64,000 bases of DNA from Erpetoichthys calabaricus (GCF_900747795.2 NC_041408.2:93656759-93720758), one strand, 5' to 3'. Shown: positions 27,778 to 40,463, counted from the first letter of the stretch. Program-made: numbers and translations. The notes: generated by a model from the letters alone, not told the origin.

Positions 27778-28430
27778 TTAAATTTCAAAGCTTTGCAGAA
27801 AGGACGCACAGACTGATATTGTGCTTGAAGGTTTCACCGAGTGACGCACGAAAAACCGAACCATCTCCGACTCCAACGTCAACGTATGTTTCTTGGCCCA
27901 TACACGAAATGAAAGATATGCAATACAAAATCCAGTTGCAATTATGTGAAGGAGCCACGTGCAGTAAAATACACATTTTTCCTCGTCGTCGTCCTTCAGT
28001 TCTTGGACACAAGTCATTCCGTACGGCTTCATTCGTAGTGAGTGCAACACACCTTGACGAGACCTGCGCGAAACATTCGCTTGTTGTGTCAAATTATGTG
28101 TCAGTTTCCTAGGGCTTCGTGAATATCTGCTATGACCGCAGGTGTATGAACGGACGGGGCCTGATTCTTTTTGCAATTTGCAACCAACCCAGACTTACGC
28201 CACTTCTTCACCAACCCGTAACTACTGCTCTTTGATGGTAGGTTTACGCCAGGAAACTTCTGTGTGAAAATGTCCCACGTTTCCTTAAAAGAACCGGTAG
28301 ACACATACGCCTTTACTATTCCAATCTTCCGGATCTCTTTCATGCATGTCTGTACCCACTGGCTCACGGCTTCCTTACTAATGCACAGTTGGGGCTGCTG
28401 ACCCCGTTGCGACAACGAGGCTCATCGATT
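27778..28430 (-). mobile_element. DDE transposase remnant with DUF4817-like N-terminus
   Basis: Two overlapping minus-strand frames (28415-28101 and 28176-27778) encode a transposase start. The first has WDIFTQKFPGVNLPSKSSSY then LVKKWRKSGLVANCKK, like the helix-turn-helix of DUF4817-type elements. The second has SLRMKPYGMTCVQELKDDDE and KCVFYCTWLL, as in the linker of Tc1/mariner-related transposases. The frames are offset, so the gene is broken by at least one shift. No terminal repeats were identified. The family assignment comes from recalled motifs only. Confidence 0.55.
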
Positions 28431-28807
28431 GCGACGGTACCCGCCTGTATAACGGCTTGAGCCAGCCGGTCAGAAACCGTTCGCTTTTTCATGCGCCACC
28501 CTGGTACAACATACAGTATGTTAGGGTTTGCGTGTCTACAGGCAGATGTTATGTCATCTGTGCCACAAATAAAATGGCACCTTAGAGACTTCAGCCTAAG
28601 ACCTCATATCAACATGTGTGGATAACGTGAAGGACAGGCATTAAGAGAGATCCTTAAGTCCTGATGTATTGTTTCGATTTATAACGTCTGTATTGTCAAG
28701 TTTACTTGCACGTGCTAACCAATATGACACGTCACCACTCACGGACCCCATAATTAGAAACTGTAATCCACTTTACCTTGAAACCGCTGCCTTTTCTTCA
28801 TGAAATG

Positions 28808-29645
28808 CACTATGTGGCCAAAAAATTGTGGACACCCGATTACCACACCTTGTTAGACATCCCATCTCAAAGCCATGGGTGTCAGTATGGAGTTGTCCCC
28901 CAAAGACAGTGTCCACTGTGTGATTTTGTGCCCATTCAGCCAAAAGGGCATTTGTGAGGTCAGGAAATGATGTTGGACAAGAAGTCCCGGCTTGTAATCG
29001 GCGTTCCCATTCATCCCAAACCTGTTCAGTAGGGTGGAGGACAGGATTCTGTTCAAGTCATTCCAGCTCCTCTGTGTCTTTATGGACCTGGGGCACAGTC
29101 ACGTTGGAACACAAAGTTGGAATCACCCAGTTGTCTGCTGTGGCATTGACAGCACCCTTCACTGGAACCAAGGGAGCCGAGCCCAAACCCTGTCACTATC
29201 CCACCAAACTCCACAGTAGGCTCTGTGCAGTCCAGAAAGTAGCGTTCCCCTGGCGTCCACCAAACACAGATCGACCTGTCAGCCTGCCAGAGAGTGAATT
29301 GTGATTCTTCACTCCAGAGAAAACATTTGCACTACTCCTCTGGACTCCAATGGGGACGTACTTCATGCCACTTCAGCCAGTGCTTGGCATTGCACATGGT
29401 GATCTGAGGCTCAGCCATGGAAAGCCATTTCATGGAGCTCATCGTGCATGGCTCTTGTGCTGATGTTTCTTCCAGAGGCAGTTGTTGGAATGTTGTGGTG
29501 AGTGAAGCACCAGTGGAGAGGTGACTTTTACTTGCTGAAGGACTTGGTGGCCCCGCTCCATGAGTTTGAGTGGTCTACAACTTCATAGCTCAGCTGTTGT
29601 TGTTCCTCGATGCTTCCACTTCACAATAATAGCCCTTACTGTTCA
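28808..29645 (-). mobile_element. Tc1-like transposon remnant
   Basis: The terminal block CACTATGTGGCCAAAAAATT and GTGGACACC is typical of a common fish Tc1-like family. Reading the minus strand gives, in order, decayed transposase parts: a DELHEMAFHG-type segment, CFLWSEESQFTLWQ, GSVNAT/ADNWVIPTLCS, a damaged QDCAPGP, NPVLHPTEQVWDEWERRLQ, then the end of the protein and the terminus. Internal deletions and shifts are many. The right terminus is missing. Confidence 0.7.
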
Positions 29646-29739
29646 CCGTACATCTCTCTGTTCCTTTAGGTCCTAAACATTATAATAATTATGAAGATTT
29701 GAATCCAAAAATGTTTAAGAAGCCAATCTACCACACAAT

Positions 29740-30340
29740 CAATATTCAAACAGGCCATTCACCCCAGCTGTCATGTATTAACATATTGCAATGTATTTTA
29801 TTGTCATTTTTGTTTGTATTTTCTGTTATTTTTATTATTATTATTATTGTACTGTCTCTTGAAATGTACTTATATTCCATGGTCGTTGTGGGTGGAGCCC
29901 TGAGAAGCGGGACCACCCTGGGGTCCCCACTCTTGAGCCCTCCCTCTGGCTGTATAAGTAAGCTGAGCAGGCTCAGGAGTGGGGAATCATTCATTTATGG
30001 TGGGGGCTCGTGAGTATTCCTAATTATTATTGCTGGATTTTCTGGTTTTCGGATTATTCTCACTTCGTCTTAAGGCTTCTGTTTTTTGGATATCATTTTG
30101 GGACTTGGTTGCTAACGATTGGCTTTTGGGCAACTCCTTGTGCCTCTGTTTGCTCTGTTGAGGATTTCTTTGTATTTTTCAATTTTTGTTAAGCAAATCC
30201 TCGATTCATAAAGATTTGAAGAAAGCTATGCTCTTTTAACACAAGCCGAGGGTTTATGCTCATCCCTCCTCTTGTGGGGTTTTTGTTCTATTTTTGGATA
30301 TTTCGTGCTGTTTTGCCAGTTCCCCATTTTTGGGCCTGCT
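29740..30340. other. Unassigned repeat-like sequence
   Basis: An ATT-rich tract (29825-29850) is followed by a GC-rich block with TGGGTGGAGCCCTGAGAAGC and a TATAAG-type motif near 29953. It may be an LTR-like or promoter-bearing repeat, but only one copy is evident here. Confidence 0.3.
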
Positions 30341-32210
30341 CCGGCTGAAACCAGCAGACGGCCTTTGAGGATCTGGCTGAGCTTGGGTGGATGTATGCTG
30401 GGCTGGCCCAGCCCATGAAGATCCTGACCTGCCTTTTTGGAGGCCTCACACCATTCTGTCTTTGTGAAAACTCCAGATCATAACAACAACAAAGCCTGGA
30501 AATTCTGTCCAGCTAATGTCTCCATAATGACATCAGCTCAAGGGTTATAGGATTAGAGTCGTTATTGTCGTGGGTACAGAGAACAGTGAAATTCCCACTT
30601 GAATCTGCTGATCGATTTTAAACATCCCGAAAGTCCGGCTGTCCACCACACCACACTGAGTCTGCGATTCTCTTTGTGAAGAACAAACTTTTTATCATTT
30701 GTGTCAAATTTCCTCTTAACAAGTTTCCATTTCTGTCCTTGTATTCTTGATGAAGATCTAAACTTGTAGCAGGAGCAGCTTAGTGGACGTTCCATACAAT
30801 GAGAAAGAAAGAGGAATGTGTGAGAAAAACTTCACAAAGGAGACGATCTAAAATGTGCAATTTGGTCCTTTCATCTTCCGTAATTGAACCTGCCAGGCCC
30901 TAAAGTTCTTTACTTATGGGACAAACAAAATGAGGCAAAATGTCGCGTTAGAAGACATAATTGGCATCAAATATTTAACTTTTTGAAGCTTTTGAAATGT
31001 GTCAGTTGGTGTCCTCAGTTTTGTAAGCGGTTGGGTAAGACCTTGGTATTTCCTGAAATGCTGGTTTGCTGCTCTGTTGCCATGGAGTGGAGAGGCAGCT
31101 TTAAACACAAACCCTGCGGCACATGTGGTGACACGACAGAGAGAGAGGGACATCTGAGGAGTTGGGGACAAGAGGGGCGGGCGCAGCCCTACTCATTTGA
31201 GGCCATCTTGAAGGCACTATATACAGTAGGTCACATCTGGGAAGCTGCTAGCGTATTTGTTTGGATCTCCAATCTATGGTACTCTGTGTGTCTGCCTGTC
31301 CAGCTATGGCACTGTGCCATTCCTGTCCCTCTATCATATAGCACCTTTACTGCCTGTCCCATTTTTGATAAAGAGCCTTTCCTGATTATTTATCTGTGTC
31401 TATATTATATATTTCAGAGTGCCCTTCGTATCTCTGTATCTCTCTATCAATCTTATAGTGCCTTTCCTGTAGGTCTGAGTCTTATATAGCACCTTTCTTA
31501 TCTATCTGCCTGTCCATCATATGTTTCCTATCTACTTTTGATAAAGAGCCATTCTGATCTATCTGTTTAGATAGGGCTTTTCCTATCTATTTATCTTTGT
31601 CTCAGTTATATAGTGCTTTTGCTATATGTCTTTGTCTTATATACTGCCTTTCTACATCAGTCTGTCTGTCTATCATATAGTGCCTTTCTGTCTGCCTAGC
31701 TTTTGGGATAAAGCCTTTGCAGTCTATCAGTTATAGAACGCCTGTTTGCTTGTCTCAAATATATAGTGTCTGTCATATCTATACTGGATATTTTAGACTC
31801 GCATCTATCTATTATATTACGTACCGCCTTTCCTGTATGTCTATGTCCTATGAAGAGCCTTTGCTATTTGTCTTCCAGTTCCTCACATAGTGCCTTTATT
31901 GTCTGGCTAGCTTTTGATATAAAGCCTTTCCAATCTTTATATTATATAACGCCTATCTGCTTATCTGTTTTTATGCGTCTCAGTTATATAGTGCCTTTCC
32001 TGAAGGTGTGAGTCTTACAGAGTGCTTTACCTATCTACCTTTCGATATTTAGGCTTTCCCTCTCAGTGCGAGTCTTTTATTGTAACTTTCCTGTCTACCT
32101 TTTGATACAGAGGCTTTACCTTCTATCAGTTATATAGCACCTTTCCTATCTATCTATCTATTTTTCCATCCATCATTATAGTGTATCTTCCATTGTGTCT
32201 TTCTTGTATA

Positions 32211-33829
32211 CAGTGGTGTGAAAAACTATTTGCCCCCTTCCTGATTTCTTATTCTTTTGCATGTTTGTCACACAAAATGTTTCTGATCATCAAACACATT
32301 TAACCATTAGTCAAATATAACACAAGTAAACACAAAATGCAGTTTTTAAATGATGGTTTTTATTATTTAGGGAGAAAAAAAATCCAAACCTACATGGCCC
32401 TGTGTGAAAAAGTAATTGCCCCCTTGTTAAAAAATAACCTAACTGTGGTGTATCACACCTGAGTTCAATTTCCGTAGCCACCCCCAGGCCTGATTACTGC
32501 CACACCTGTTTCAATCAAGAAATCACTTCAATAGGAGCTGCCTGACACAGAGAAGTAGACCAAAAGCACCTCAAAAGCTAGACATCATGCCAAGATCCAA
32601 AGAAATTCAGGAACAAATGAGAACAGAAGTAATTGAGATCTATCAGTCTGGTAAAGGTTATAAAGCCATTTCTAAAGCTTTGGGACTCCAGCGAACCACA
32701 GTGAGAGCCATTATCCACAAATGGCAAAAACATGGAACAGTGGTGAACCTTCCCAGGAGTGGCCGGCCGACCAAAATTACCCCAAGAGCGCAGAGACGAC
32801 TCATCCGAGAGGTCACCAAAGACCCCAGGACAACATCTAAAGAACTGCAGGCCTCACTTGCCTCAATTAAGGTCAGTGTTCACGACTCCACCATAAGAAA
32901 GAGACTGGGCAAAAACGGCCTGCATGGCAGATTTCCAAGACGCAAACCACTGTTAAGCAAAAAGAACATTAGGGCTCGTCTCAATTTTGCTAAGAAACAT
33001 CTCAATGATTGCCAAGACTTTTGGGAAAATACCTTGTGGACTGATGAGTCAAAAGTTGAACTTTTTGGAAGGCAAATGTCCTGTTACATCTGGCGTAAAA
33101 GGAACACAGCATTTCAGAAAAAGAACATCATACCAACAGTAAAATATGGTGGTGGTAGTGTGATGGTCTGGGGTTGTTTTGCTGCTTCAGGACCTGGAAG
33201 GCTTGCTGTGATAGATGGAACCATGAATTCTACTGTCTACCAAAAAATCCTGAAGGAGAATGTCCGGCCATCTGTTCGTCAACTCAAGCTGAAGCGATCT
33301 TGGGTGCTGCAACAGGACAATGACCCCTAAACACACCAGCAAATCCACCTCTGAATGGCTGAAGAAAAACAAAATGAAGACTTTGGAGTGGCCTAGTCAA
33401 AGTCCTGACCTGAATCCAACTGAGATGCTATGGCATGACCTTAAAAAGGCGGTTCATGCTAGAAAACCCTCAAATAAAGCTGAATTACAACAATTTTGCA
33501 AAGATGAGTGGGCCAAAATTCCTCCAGAGCGCTGTAATAGACTCATTGCAAGTTATCGCAAACGCTTGATTGCAGTTATTGCTGCTAAGGGTGGCCCAAC
33601 CAGTTATTAGGTTCAGGGGGCAATTACTTTTTCACACAGGGCCATGTAGGTTTGGATTTTTTTTTCTCCCTAAATAATAAAAACCACCATTTACAAACTG
33701 CATTTTCTGTTTACTTGTGTTATATTTGACTAATGGTTAAATGTGTTTGATGATCAGAAACATTTTGTGTGACAAACATGCAAAAGAATAAGAAATCAGG
33801 AAGGGGGCAAATAGTTTTTCACACCACTG
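32211..33829 (+). mobile_element. Young, near-complete Tc1-like transposon
   Basis: A 1,619-bp element flanked by TA (32209-32210, 33830-33831). Terminal inverted repeats of about 214 bp (32211-32424, 33615-33829) start CAGTGGTGTGAAAAACTATT and differ at only about three bases and one A-run length. Inside is a transposase gene (32587-33610). Such similar arms mean a recent insertion. It sits in the old minisatellite between GINS1 and ABHD12. Confidence 0.95.
32587..33610 (+). pseudogene. Tc1-like transposase, one frameshift
   Basis: The gene would encode 340 residues, the length of Tc1-family transposases such as Sleeping Beauty. The N-terminal paired-like helix-turn-helix covers about residues 1-110, with the GRP motif (SGRPTKITPRA) at 58-68. 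Catalytic residues are all visible: D153 in WTDES, D244 in QQDNDP and E279 in SPDLNPTE, giving the DD34E spacing. One extra base near 33328, in the codons after NDP, makes a TAA at 33328-33330; the remainder is open in the next frame to VIAAKGGPTSY. No other lesion was seen. As it stands the copy would make a 247-residue protein lacking E279. Confidence 0.92.
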
Positions 33830-34479
33830 TATGTCTGTGTGTCACACAGGGACTTTCCTGCCCACCTAGCTTTTAATATAGTGCCTGTTCTGTCTATTTA
33901 TCTGTGTGTTTTGATTATATATTGTGCCATTCCTGTCTATCTTTGTCTCAGTTATGCAGTGACTTCCGCGTCTGTCTATATGTTTTAGAGTGCCTTTCCT
34001 ATTTGTCTGTGTCTTATAGAGTGCTTTTCCTATCTAGCGTTTGATATGGAAACTCCTGCCAGCTATCAGTTGTATATCTGTATCTGTTATATAGTGCCTG
34101 TCATCTCTACCTGCCTGTCCTTTAGTACCCTTCTTATCTGTATGTCCGTCTAGTATATCCATCATATAGTGCCTTTCCTCTCTCCCTAACTGTTGATCTG
34201 TCAGTTTTATAGTGCCTGTATGTTTGTCTGTTTATCTGGGTCTCAATTATATAGTGCATTTCATGTGTATATATTTTAAAGTCTCTATCATATAGTGCCT
34301 TTCGGGTAGGTCTGAGTCTCACAGAGTGCTTTACCTATCTATCTTCAGATATTTAATATTTCCCTCTCTGTATGTTGTGCCCATTTACACAGTGATCTCC
34401 TATACAGCCTCTTTCCTATTTCATTTAGTTAGACGGTAATCAAGGTATACATAAAACAATCGTGTAATATAAACAGTAA

Positions 34480-35118
34480 ATGCAGATCAACTGATAACGT
34501 GTTCTCTCTGGTGGTCTGCAGTCGGTGCCCATGCCGTAGTCCGTCCTAGCCGTCTATCAGAAAGTCCTGTAGGAAGCGCCTCCTCAAGTGCGCTCAATCA
34601 CAACGTCGTGACTGCAGTCTGCACGCCTGCCACTTCTCATTTTTCCGCTTTTCGATCTCCAAGGCCAAGCCAGTGCGTTCATAAGGGCCGCATTGTGTCC
34701 GGTAGCGGACCTGCAGGGAGACCGGGAGTGCAGCCGCTACTTGCGCTTGCCTGCGAACCGGCAGAGTGACCGCTGTAGTCCCGTGCTTACCGCTCGCCTG
34801 CGCCGCGCCCCCTCGCTTGTTTTGGTTTTTTTTTTTTTATTTTGTCTTTTCGCTGATTGGTCATCACGTAGGCGGGGTCAAAGGTAGCTCTGATCAGCTG
34901 GTGCCTGCGGAGTTCGTCTTGTGTGAACAATGTAGCGAAGTGCGGAGTGTCAGCGGCGCCTTGCAGAGAACATCACTCTGGGAGCCGATGTGCACCGCAC
35001 CAGAATAGCCAGACGAGTACCGGGGAGAGCAGGGCACCGCTTTAGCCGCCTGCGTGTCACTGATTCGTTTTCATTGTTTTGCCGCAACGTCTTTTCTGTG
35101 TTGATCTCGATTTCAGTT
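34480..35118 (+). promoter_or_regulatory. ABHD12 promoter and 5' UTR, CpG-rich
   Basis: CpG density rises clearly from about 34520. An inverted CCAAT (ATTGG, 34856-34860), an ATCACGTAG motif and a GC box (GGCGGGG, 34871-34877) cluster within 22 bp. No TATA box stands out. This fits a CpG-island promoter of a broadly expressed gene, with transcription starting somewhere around 34880-35000. Confidence 0.5.
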
Positions 35119-35294
35119 ATGCGAAAGCGAAGAAATTCTCTGAACTCGGACCAGGAGAACTACGGCGGCAGCGAGTCCAACTCTCATCTGAAACAAGCCG
35201 CCAAAGAATCGCCAGGCAGCCGAAGAAGAGGAGAAGTTCAGTGCCAGTCCGGCAGCTCTGATGCGGAAAAAATGGGCACGAGAAGATCAGGAAG
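35119..35294 (+). CDS. abhd12: ABHD12 exon 1 (coding part)
   Basis: ABHD12 is an ER-membrane serine hydrolase that breaks down lysophosphatidylserine, with its catalytic domain in the lumen; loss causes PHARC in humans. This exon gives the cytosolic, Ser/Lys/Arg-rich N-terminus starting MRKRRNSLNSDQENYGGSE, 58 codons plus two bases, up to a GTAAGC donor. The MRKR start matches human ABHD12, and the rest of this segment is poorly conserved in the family. The start has G at -3. An in-frame ATG at 34990 would add 43 residues but has a weak context and no family support. Identity rests mainly on exon 2 and synteny with GINS1. Confidence 0.88.
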
Positions 35295-36012
35295 GTAAGC
35301 CGCCGGAGGGACGGACGGACGGATGGAGGGTGGCTGGCACTGGCACGGGCGAGGCAGGTGAAAGAAGTACCTGGTCGAGAATCCATCTGGTGTACTTGAA
35401 AGTGAAGGACATTGGTTGCAAAAATGACGGGCGCTGTTAGAATAACCGTCATGAGGGGAATGTAATATTAGACCCTGCTCAGTGGGCACGAGCGGAAAAG
35501 CCAACTTGACCTTTTAATGCCTTTATAGCCTAAGCAGCGTGTTATTAGCGGTCCTTAAGAGGGAAAGTCTGTAGCTGTGCATTAATCGGGAAACGAGGGC
35601 AGATCTCTATCTGTTTTATGTAATCCACGCCGATGATTTTAGTCTGCTCTGCACTTGATGAGCTGTTTTGAGCAATTCAGTTTATTTTGTACAGAATAAT
35701 CTGGCCAGCATCCAGAAAAAAAAAAAAAAAAACCCTCCTAACCAAGTATTGGATGGAGTGAAGCTCTCCGGAAAGCTGACAGTGCAAGTAAGCTGGCCAG
35801 TCCTGCTGGCTCGACATCTATGCCACTTATTTCCAATACCCTCATACCAGCTGGATTGATTGGCTCATTTATTAGAAGAGCGCTGGCATAAAGCAGATCT
35901 GAAAAAGTCCTTAATGGGACATTAAATCAGCATTCCTCTTTAAAAATAAATAAAATAACAAGATTACAGTGCAAACCGTTTGTGCCATCTGCTCTTTAAG
36001 TTGTCTGCTGAC

Positions 36013-36044
36013 TTGCAGACTTGTGTGTGTGTGTGTGTGTGTTG
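36013..36044. repeat. (GT)n microsatellite
   Basis: A short GT run near the start of ABHD12 intron 1. A second GT/CTGT-rich tract lies at about 36655-36700. Confidence 0.85.
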
Positions 36045-37276
36045 AGTGAGTCATCCACCCACCCACCAGTGCCCATGACTACCTCCTGATAATTTTCACA
36101 AACTCAGAACTGCTGAATGGTGGATAAGTTTGGGAACAAACGATCGGCTCTGCTAACTTGCATAAAGCAAAGTGAAGTCCTCCATTGCCTAACTTGGAAA
36201 AATGCAAACATCTGTCATTTCTCAGCCAGGGGGTTCAAATTTATGTTTTGGGTCTCTTTCTTTTGTTCCTTTCTTATTCATGTTGTTTATGTGTATCATT
36301 CTTTATCTTTGGTTTTGTGTATTTTTATATGTATCTGTCAATCACCACCAGGAACTGCCCTCCGCTCTGTAAATGTGTAGGTTCTCCCACAGTTCTCGGC
36401 AATTCATTGTGAATACTTGAGGGATTCTGCAAGCGTACTTGTGCTGATTATGAATTCTGTTTATTTTTGGATTTCTGACATCTTAATATTTTACTGTGTT
36501 TTTGCTTTGCGCTAAACCAGTCATCCCCCCCAACTGTCATAACCTGTCCTCTATATGGGAGGAGCGAAAGCATTAGATTCATTAAAAATTTCAATCTCCA
36601 GTTTTCAACATTCGAGGGTCCCCTGATACCAAAAACATTGATATCTTAATAATGGGTGTGTGTGTGTGTGTGTGTCTGTCTGTCTGTCGTGTGTGTGTCA
36701 CAGTTTCTTGAGGATGGTCTTCAGCTAAAACAGCCAGACAGAAAAATACCAAAGTCGAAATTTCAGCCTGTTATAAGATGACGATGTGCCAATTTGTTTT
36801 TGAGCCAAATCATGCAAGAGAAAGAGAACCCTCAAATACCGGAATTCTGCAATTAATTATGAATTTTTCTCATTGATTGCTACTGTAATGACCTATTTTA
36901 TGATCGAAAGATTAGAGCGGTAAATAATTACTGAAATGTCAGAGGATAGTTCGGGTAACTTGGTTCCGAGGGCACAGAGTCCACTGATGCTCACCTCCAA
37001 ATTTGTTTTCTCTTACCTTTGGAATCTGCTTTGGGTCTTGTTAGATTTTTGGATTACCTTCACATTTCAGGCAATTCCATGTTACCTTTGTGCTTCATTG
37101 TGATTGAAATGCTTTTATGCTTTTATTTTGTTAAGATTCAGTACTTGAGTTTTTTACTGGCCGGGGTTTGACAGTGACATCCCCCTCTAGTGGGCATTAT
37201 TGGAAGTGCTTTAGAATTGCTTCAGTGCCCCTAGTGCAGGGCAGCAGTGGGGTATGTAGGCCCCTATCTTCCACAT

Positions 37277-37750
37277 CAGGGGGTCCCCAGCTCCAGTCCT
37301 GGAGGGCTGCAGTGGCTGCAGGTTTTCATTCTAAGCCCTTTCTTGCTGCTGTGAAGTCATTTTAATTGACTTGCTCTTGAAGACTCCGACCCCTTCATTG
37401 TTTCTTTTTTCCTTAATTAGCAGCCAAACAATAATGTGATAGAAAATGAGCCAAAACATGAGCAGCAAACTGTGTCCATCATACAATATCTGAAAATAAA
37501 GAAAGGTGAAGGTCTCAGGAATGCTGATCTGCTCAAGACCCCAAAATATTTTTACAGTGGTCTTAGAAAAGAGAAAATCAACAATTTCGGAAAAGTCTGT
37601 TATTGCACAATGAGAGCAGCGACAAGCCATGGAATTAAAGAACGAGTTTAATGAATGACAAGACTCTGCACCTAATGAAGCAAGTGGATGGAGTTTGAGG
37701 GCCTGACTTAGGTGGTCTTCTGTTGGCTGACACTTCACATTTCATTTCTC
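37277..37750. mobile_element. hAT MITE, left end present
   Basis: It begins CAGGGGGTCCCCAGC followed by GGAGGGCTGCAGTGGCTGCA, and its body matches the copy at 39777-40463 (AATATCTGAAAATAAAGAAA, GAGAGCAGCGACAAGCCA). The right terminus and duplication were not found. Confidence 0.65.
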
Positions 37751-38699
37751 TTTGGGTGCTATTTATGAAATGATGAAGAAATTTGGGGGAAACAAACCTT
37801 AAAAAAAAAGTCAATTAAAATTCCTTCAAAAGAAATGAATTATCCACAAGACTTCAAAAAGAACAAAACCAGACGTGGACCTCCATTGGTCTGCCTAGAG
37901 ACAGGCCTCACCCCAGGCAGTCAGACCCCCCAGTACTCAACCGGCAGACTTCAAAGCCTCCTAAAAGGGGCACTGTCTTTAAGTCGTTGAGAAGCACTCT
38001 TTTAAATGTCTTTTAAATGAAAAGAGGGTTGTCAGGGACCTCTGGAAATGCGCTAATTCGCAGGGTTTAGCTAACAGAAATCCGAGTGCAGGAGTCACGG
38101 TCAGATGACTGGCGATATGAGACTGTTGAATTTCAGTATTTTCTATTTATTTAACGTAAACTAAAACAATAAACAAACAAACATGCTGAAGATAAACCAA
38201 TATGGTGGCAAGAAAAATCTGTCGTGAACAGGCAACCACTTCCAGTTGAGTGCATGACCTCATTAAACTTTCTTACAGTCCCCTTTAAAAGACACCAAAA
38301 CCATGAAACCTTCTGGCTTGAAGGATAAAAACAAAACTACGTTCTTTAAATTTGGGGATTTATTAAATAAGCAAAAGATGAGCAAAATATGGCAAAGTAA
38401 AGCAACCATGCAGCAAAAGGATATGCCTGAAAAGACAATCGAGTCGAAGTCCACAATCCAAAAGTCAAATTTATTAAACAGTGGGGAAAAAAACAGAAAA
38501 AAATCCAATAATATTCACAATTGATCTCAACTCCACAAATGTCAATGACACTGTCCATATCTTCCACCTGAATATAAAGGTGGAGGGCGGTCCCACACTA
38601 GTGACATCACAGTGGCCCCACCTCTTATGGCTCCTCCCACAGAGTACAATGAACATCTTCAGACAAACCAAACACCCAATGTCTACCTACAAGCACCCA

Positions 38700-39100
38700 A
38701 CCCACCCATTTTCGGAAGTCGCTTATCCAGAGCAGGTTGTGGGGATGCTGTAGCCTTTCCCAGAAAGCATTGGGCAAAAGGCAGGAACAGTCCCAGGACA
38801 GCACACAAGTCCATCACAGGGCGAATACACACATAACACATACAGATCTGGGGCCAGTTTAGCAGCACCAGCCCACCTAGCCTTCACATCTTTGGACCCC
38901 GGGGGATAACTGGAGTTTGCACGTTCTCCCCACGTAGTGAAACCAGAGAGCCCACCAGTGTACTCAGAGGAAACCCATTTGGACACGGGAAGAACATGCA
39001 GACTCCATACAGGGGAGCCCCAGGACGTGAGCCCCGGCCTCCTTGTTGTAGGACAGCAGTGCTACTGGTGCACCACTGTGCCGCTCTACAGTGCCTGCTT
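38700..39100 (-). repeat. Dominant SINE, nearly full copy
   Basis: In minus orientation, CTTATCCAGAGCAGGTTGTG, ACAGGGCGAATACAC, CTTTGGACC, GGAGTTTGCACGTTCTCCCC and finally a head near GTGCACCACTGTGCCGC. Moderately diverged. Confidence 0.75.
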
Positions 39101-39776
39101 ACTGAACAATAAATCAACCTAACAATATTAATAAAAATGAAATAAAACAAAAACATATGAAAAATAATAATTTAAAAAAAAACAATAAAGAGGAAAATAA
39201 ACATCAGCCAGGCAACAAACCCTGGGTGGGTTTGAGGATGTTATGTTATTGTACAAGGGTCCTGATGTACTGTAGCTTTAGTAGTCCTTGTACCACAAGC
39301 GTCATACCGCGCCATGATAGGCCATTTGTGACATTTTTTACATATTTAATGTATAGTTAAAGAAATGGTTGAAAAGAAATTTTCGATGGTTGCCTTCTTT
39401 GTTACATTCTTAACGTATTTGCGTATGTTTGAGCGTCATACAGAGCTGTATGGTGATGGAGAGCCCTTCATCTGCATCACCTGCTTTGTCCTTCATCATT
39501 GCACCAAACCGGAGGAGCCACATGTGCCACACAAGCTGACCAACCCGGTGTGCCCGTATGGGGTCCTGTGACCAATAGGATAATACAATTAAAAGACGAA
39601 CAGGTGAACAAAGCTGCCAAAGAAAGGAGATCATTGCATCCATTAAGCACGTTTGGATAGCTAGTCGCTAATTTGGTATGGAGTGTCATTCACGTGCATT
39701 TCAAGCACAGTGAAGGTCTCCTTTGTAACGCCATGACCTCTGATAGTCTGGCCCAGTTTCTGATGACCCTCTATGT

Positions 39777-40463
39777 CACGGATGTCCAACTCCGGTCTTA
39801 GAGGGCCGCAGTGGCTGCAGGTTTTCATTCTAACCATCTTCTTCATTAGTGACCAGTTCTGGCTGCTAATTCATTTCTTTTGCCTTCATTTTAATTCACT
39901 TGACTCTGACCCCCTTAGTTGTTTTCTTTTTCCAAACTGTAATGAGACACGAAACAAGGCGCCACATGACCAGCCCACCTGTGCCCATCACGCAATATCT
40001 GAAAATAAAGAAAGGTGGAGGTCTCCGTAAGGCTGATCTCTCAGGTCACCAAAACATCTTGACGGCGTTCTTAGAAAAACAGAAAATCAACAGTTTTGGA
40101 AATAGATAGATAGATAGATACTTTATTAATCCCAATGGGAAATTCACAGGAAATGTCTGCCGTGACAGAATGAGAGCAGCAACAAGCCACGGAATTAAGT
40201 AATGAGCTTAATTAACAGAAAGAGTCGGCTTCTCATTAAGAGACTGGTTGGAGTCTGAAGCCCCAATTTAGCTGCTCCTCTGTCGGCTCGTTTCACATCT
40301 CATTTCTGATTGGCTGCCATTTAATGAAGAAACGAATCAATTCAGAGGACTGAATCCTTAAAAACAGGGCTATTAAAAGAGTTAATTAGCAGTGAAAACT
40401 GGACACTGATTAGGAAAAGGGTCAGAATGACCGACCCTCCAGGCCCAGAGTTGGACACCCCTG
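39777..40463. mobile_element. hAT MITE with target duplication
   Basis: Termini CACGGATGTCCAACTCCGG and its inverted counterpart (GAGTTGGACACCCCTG), with the GGGCCGCAGTGGCTGCAGG block inside the left end. The flanks CTCTATGT (39769-39776) and CTCTACGT (40464-40471) match at 7 of 8 positions. A (GATA)n plus CTTTATTAATCCCAATGGGA piece at 40105-40150 looks like a later insertion or a tail of another repeat. Confidence 0.8.

Larger units (their letters stand above)
31240..34420. repeat. Old, degenerate minisatellite split by a Tc1 element
   Basis: Variants of TATATAGTGCCTTTCCTATC and CTATCTATCTGTCTGTC recur every 30-60 bp over about 1.5 kb excluding the insertion. The copies differ widely, so the array is old. 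The same motif builds the homogeneous array at 46862-47690. It ends about 700 bp before the ABHD12 start. Confidence 0.75.

Noticed and set aside
30884-31489. 201-codon open frame on the plus strand
   Set aside because: Its second half is translated minisatellite and there is no domain, splice support or codon bias.
35119-35298. A gene other than ABHD12 starting at the CpG-rich promoter
   Set aside because: The donor phase joins exactly with the unmistakable ABHD12 exon at 62925, and the MRKR start fits.
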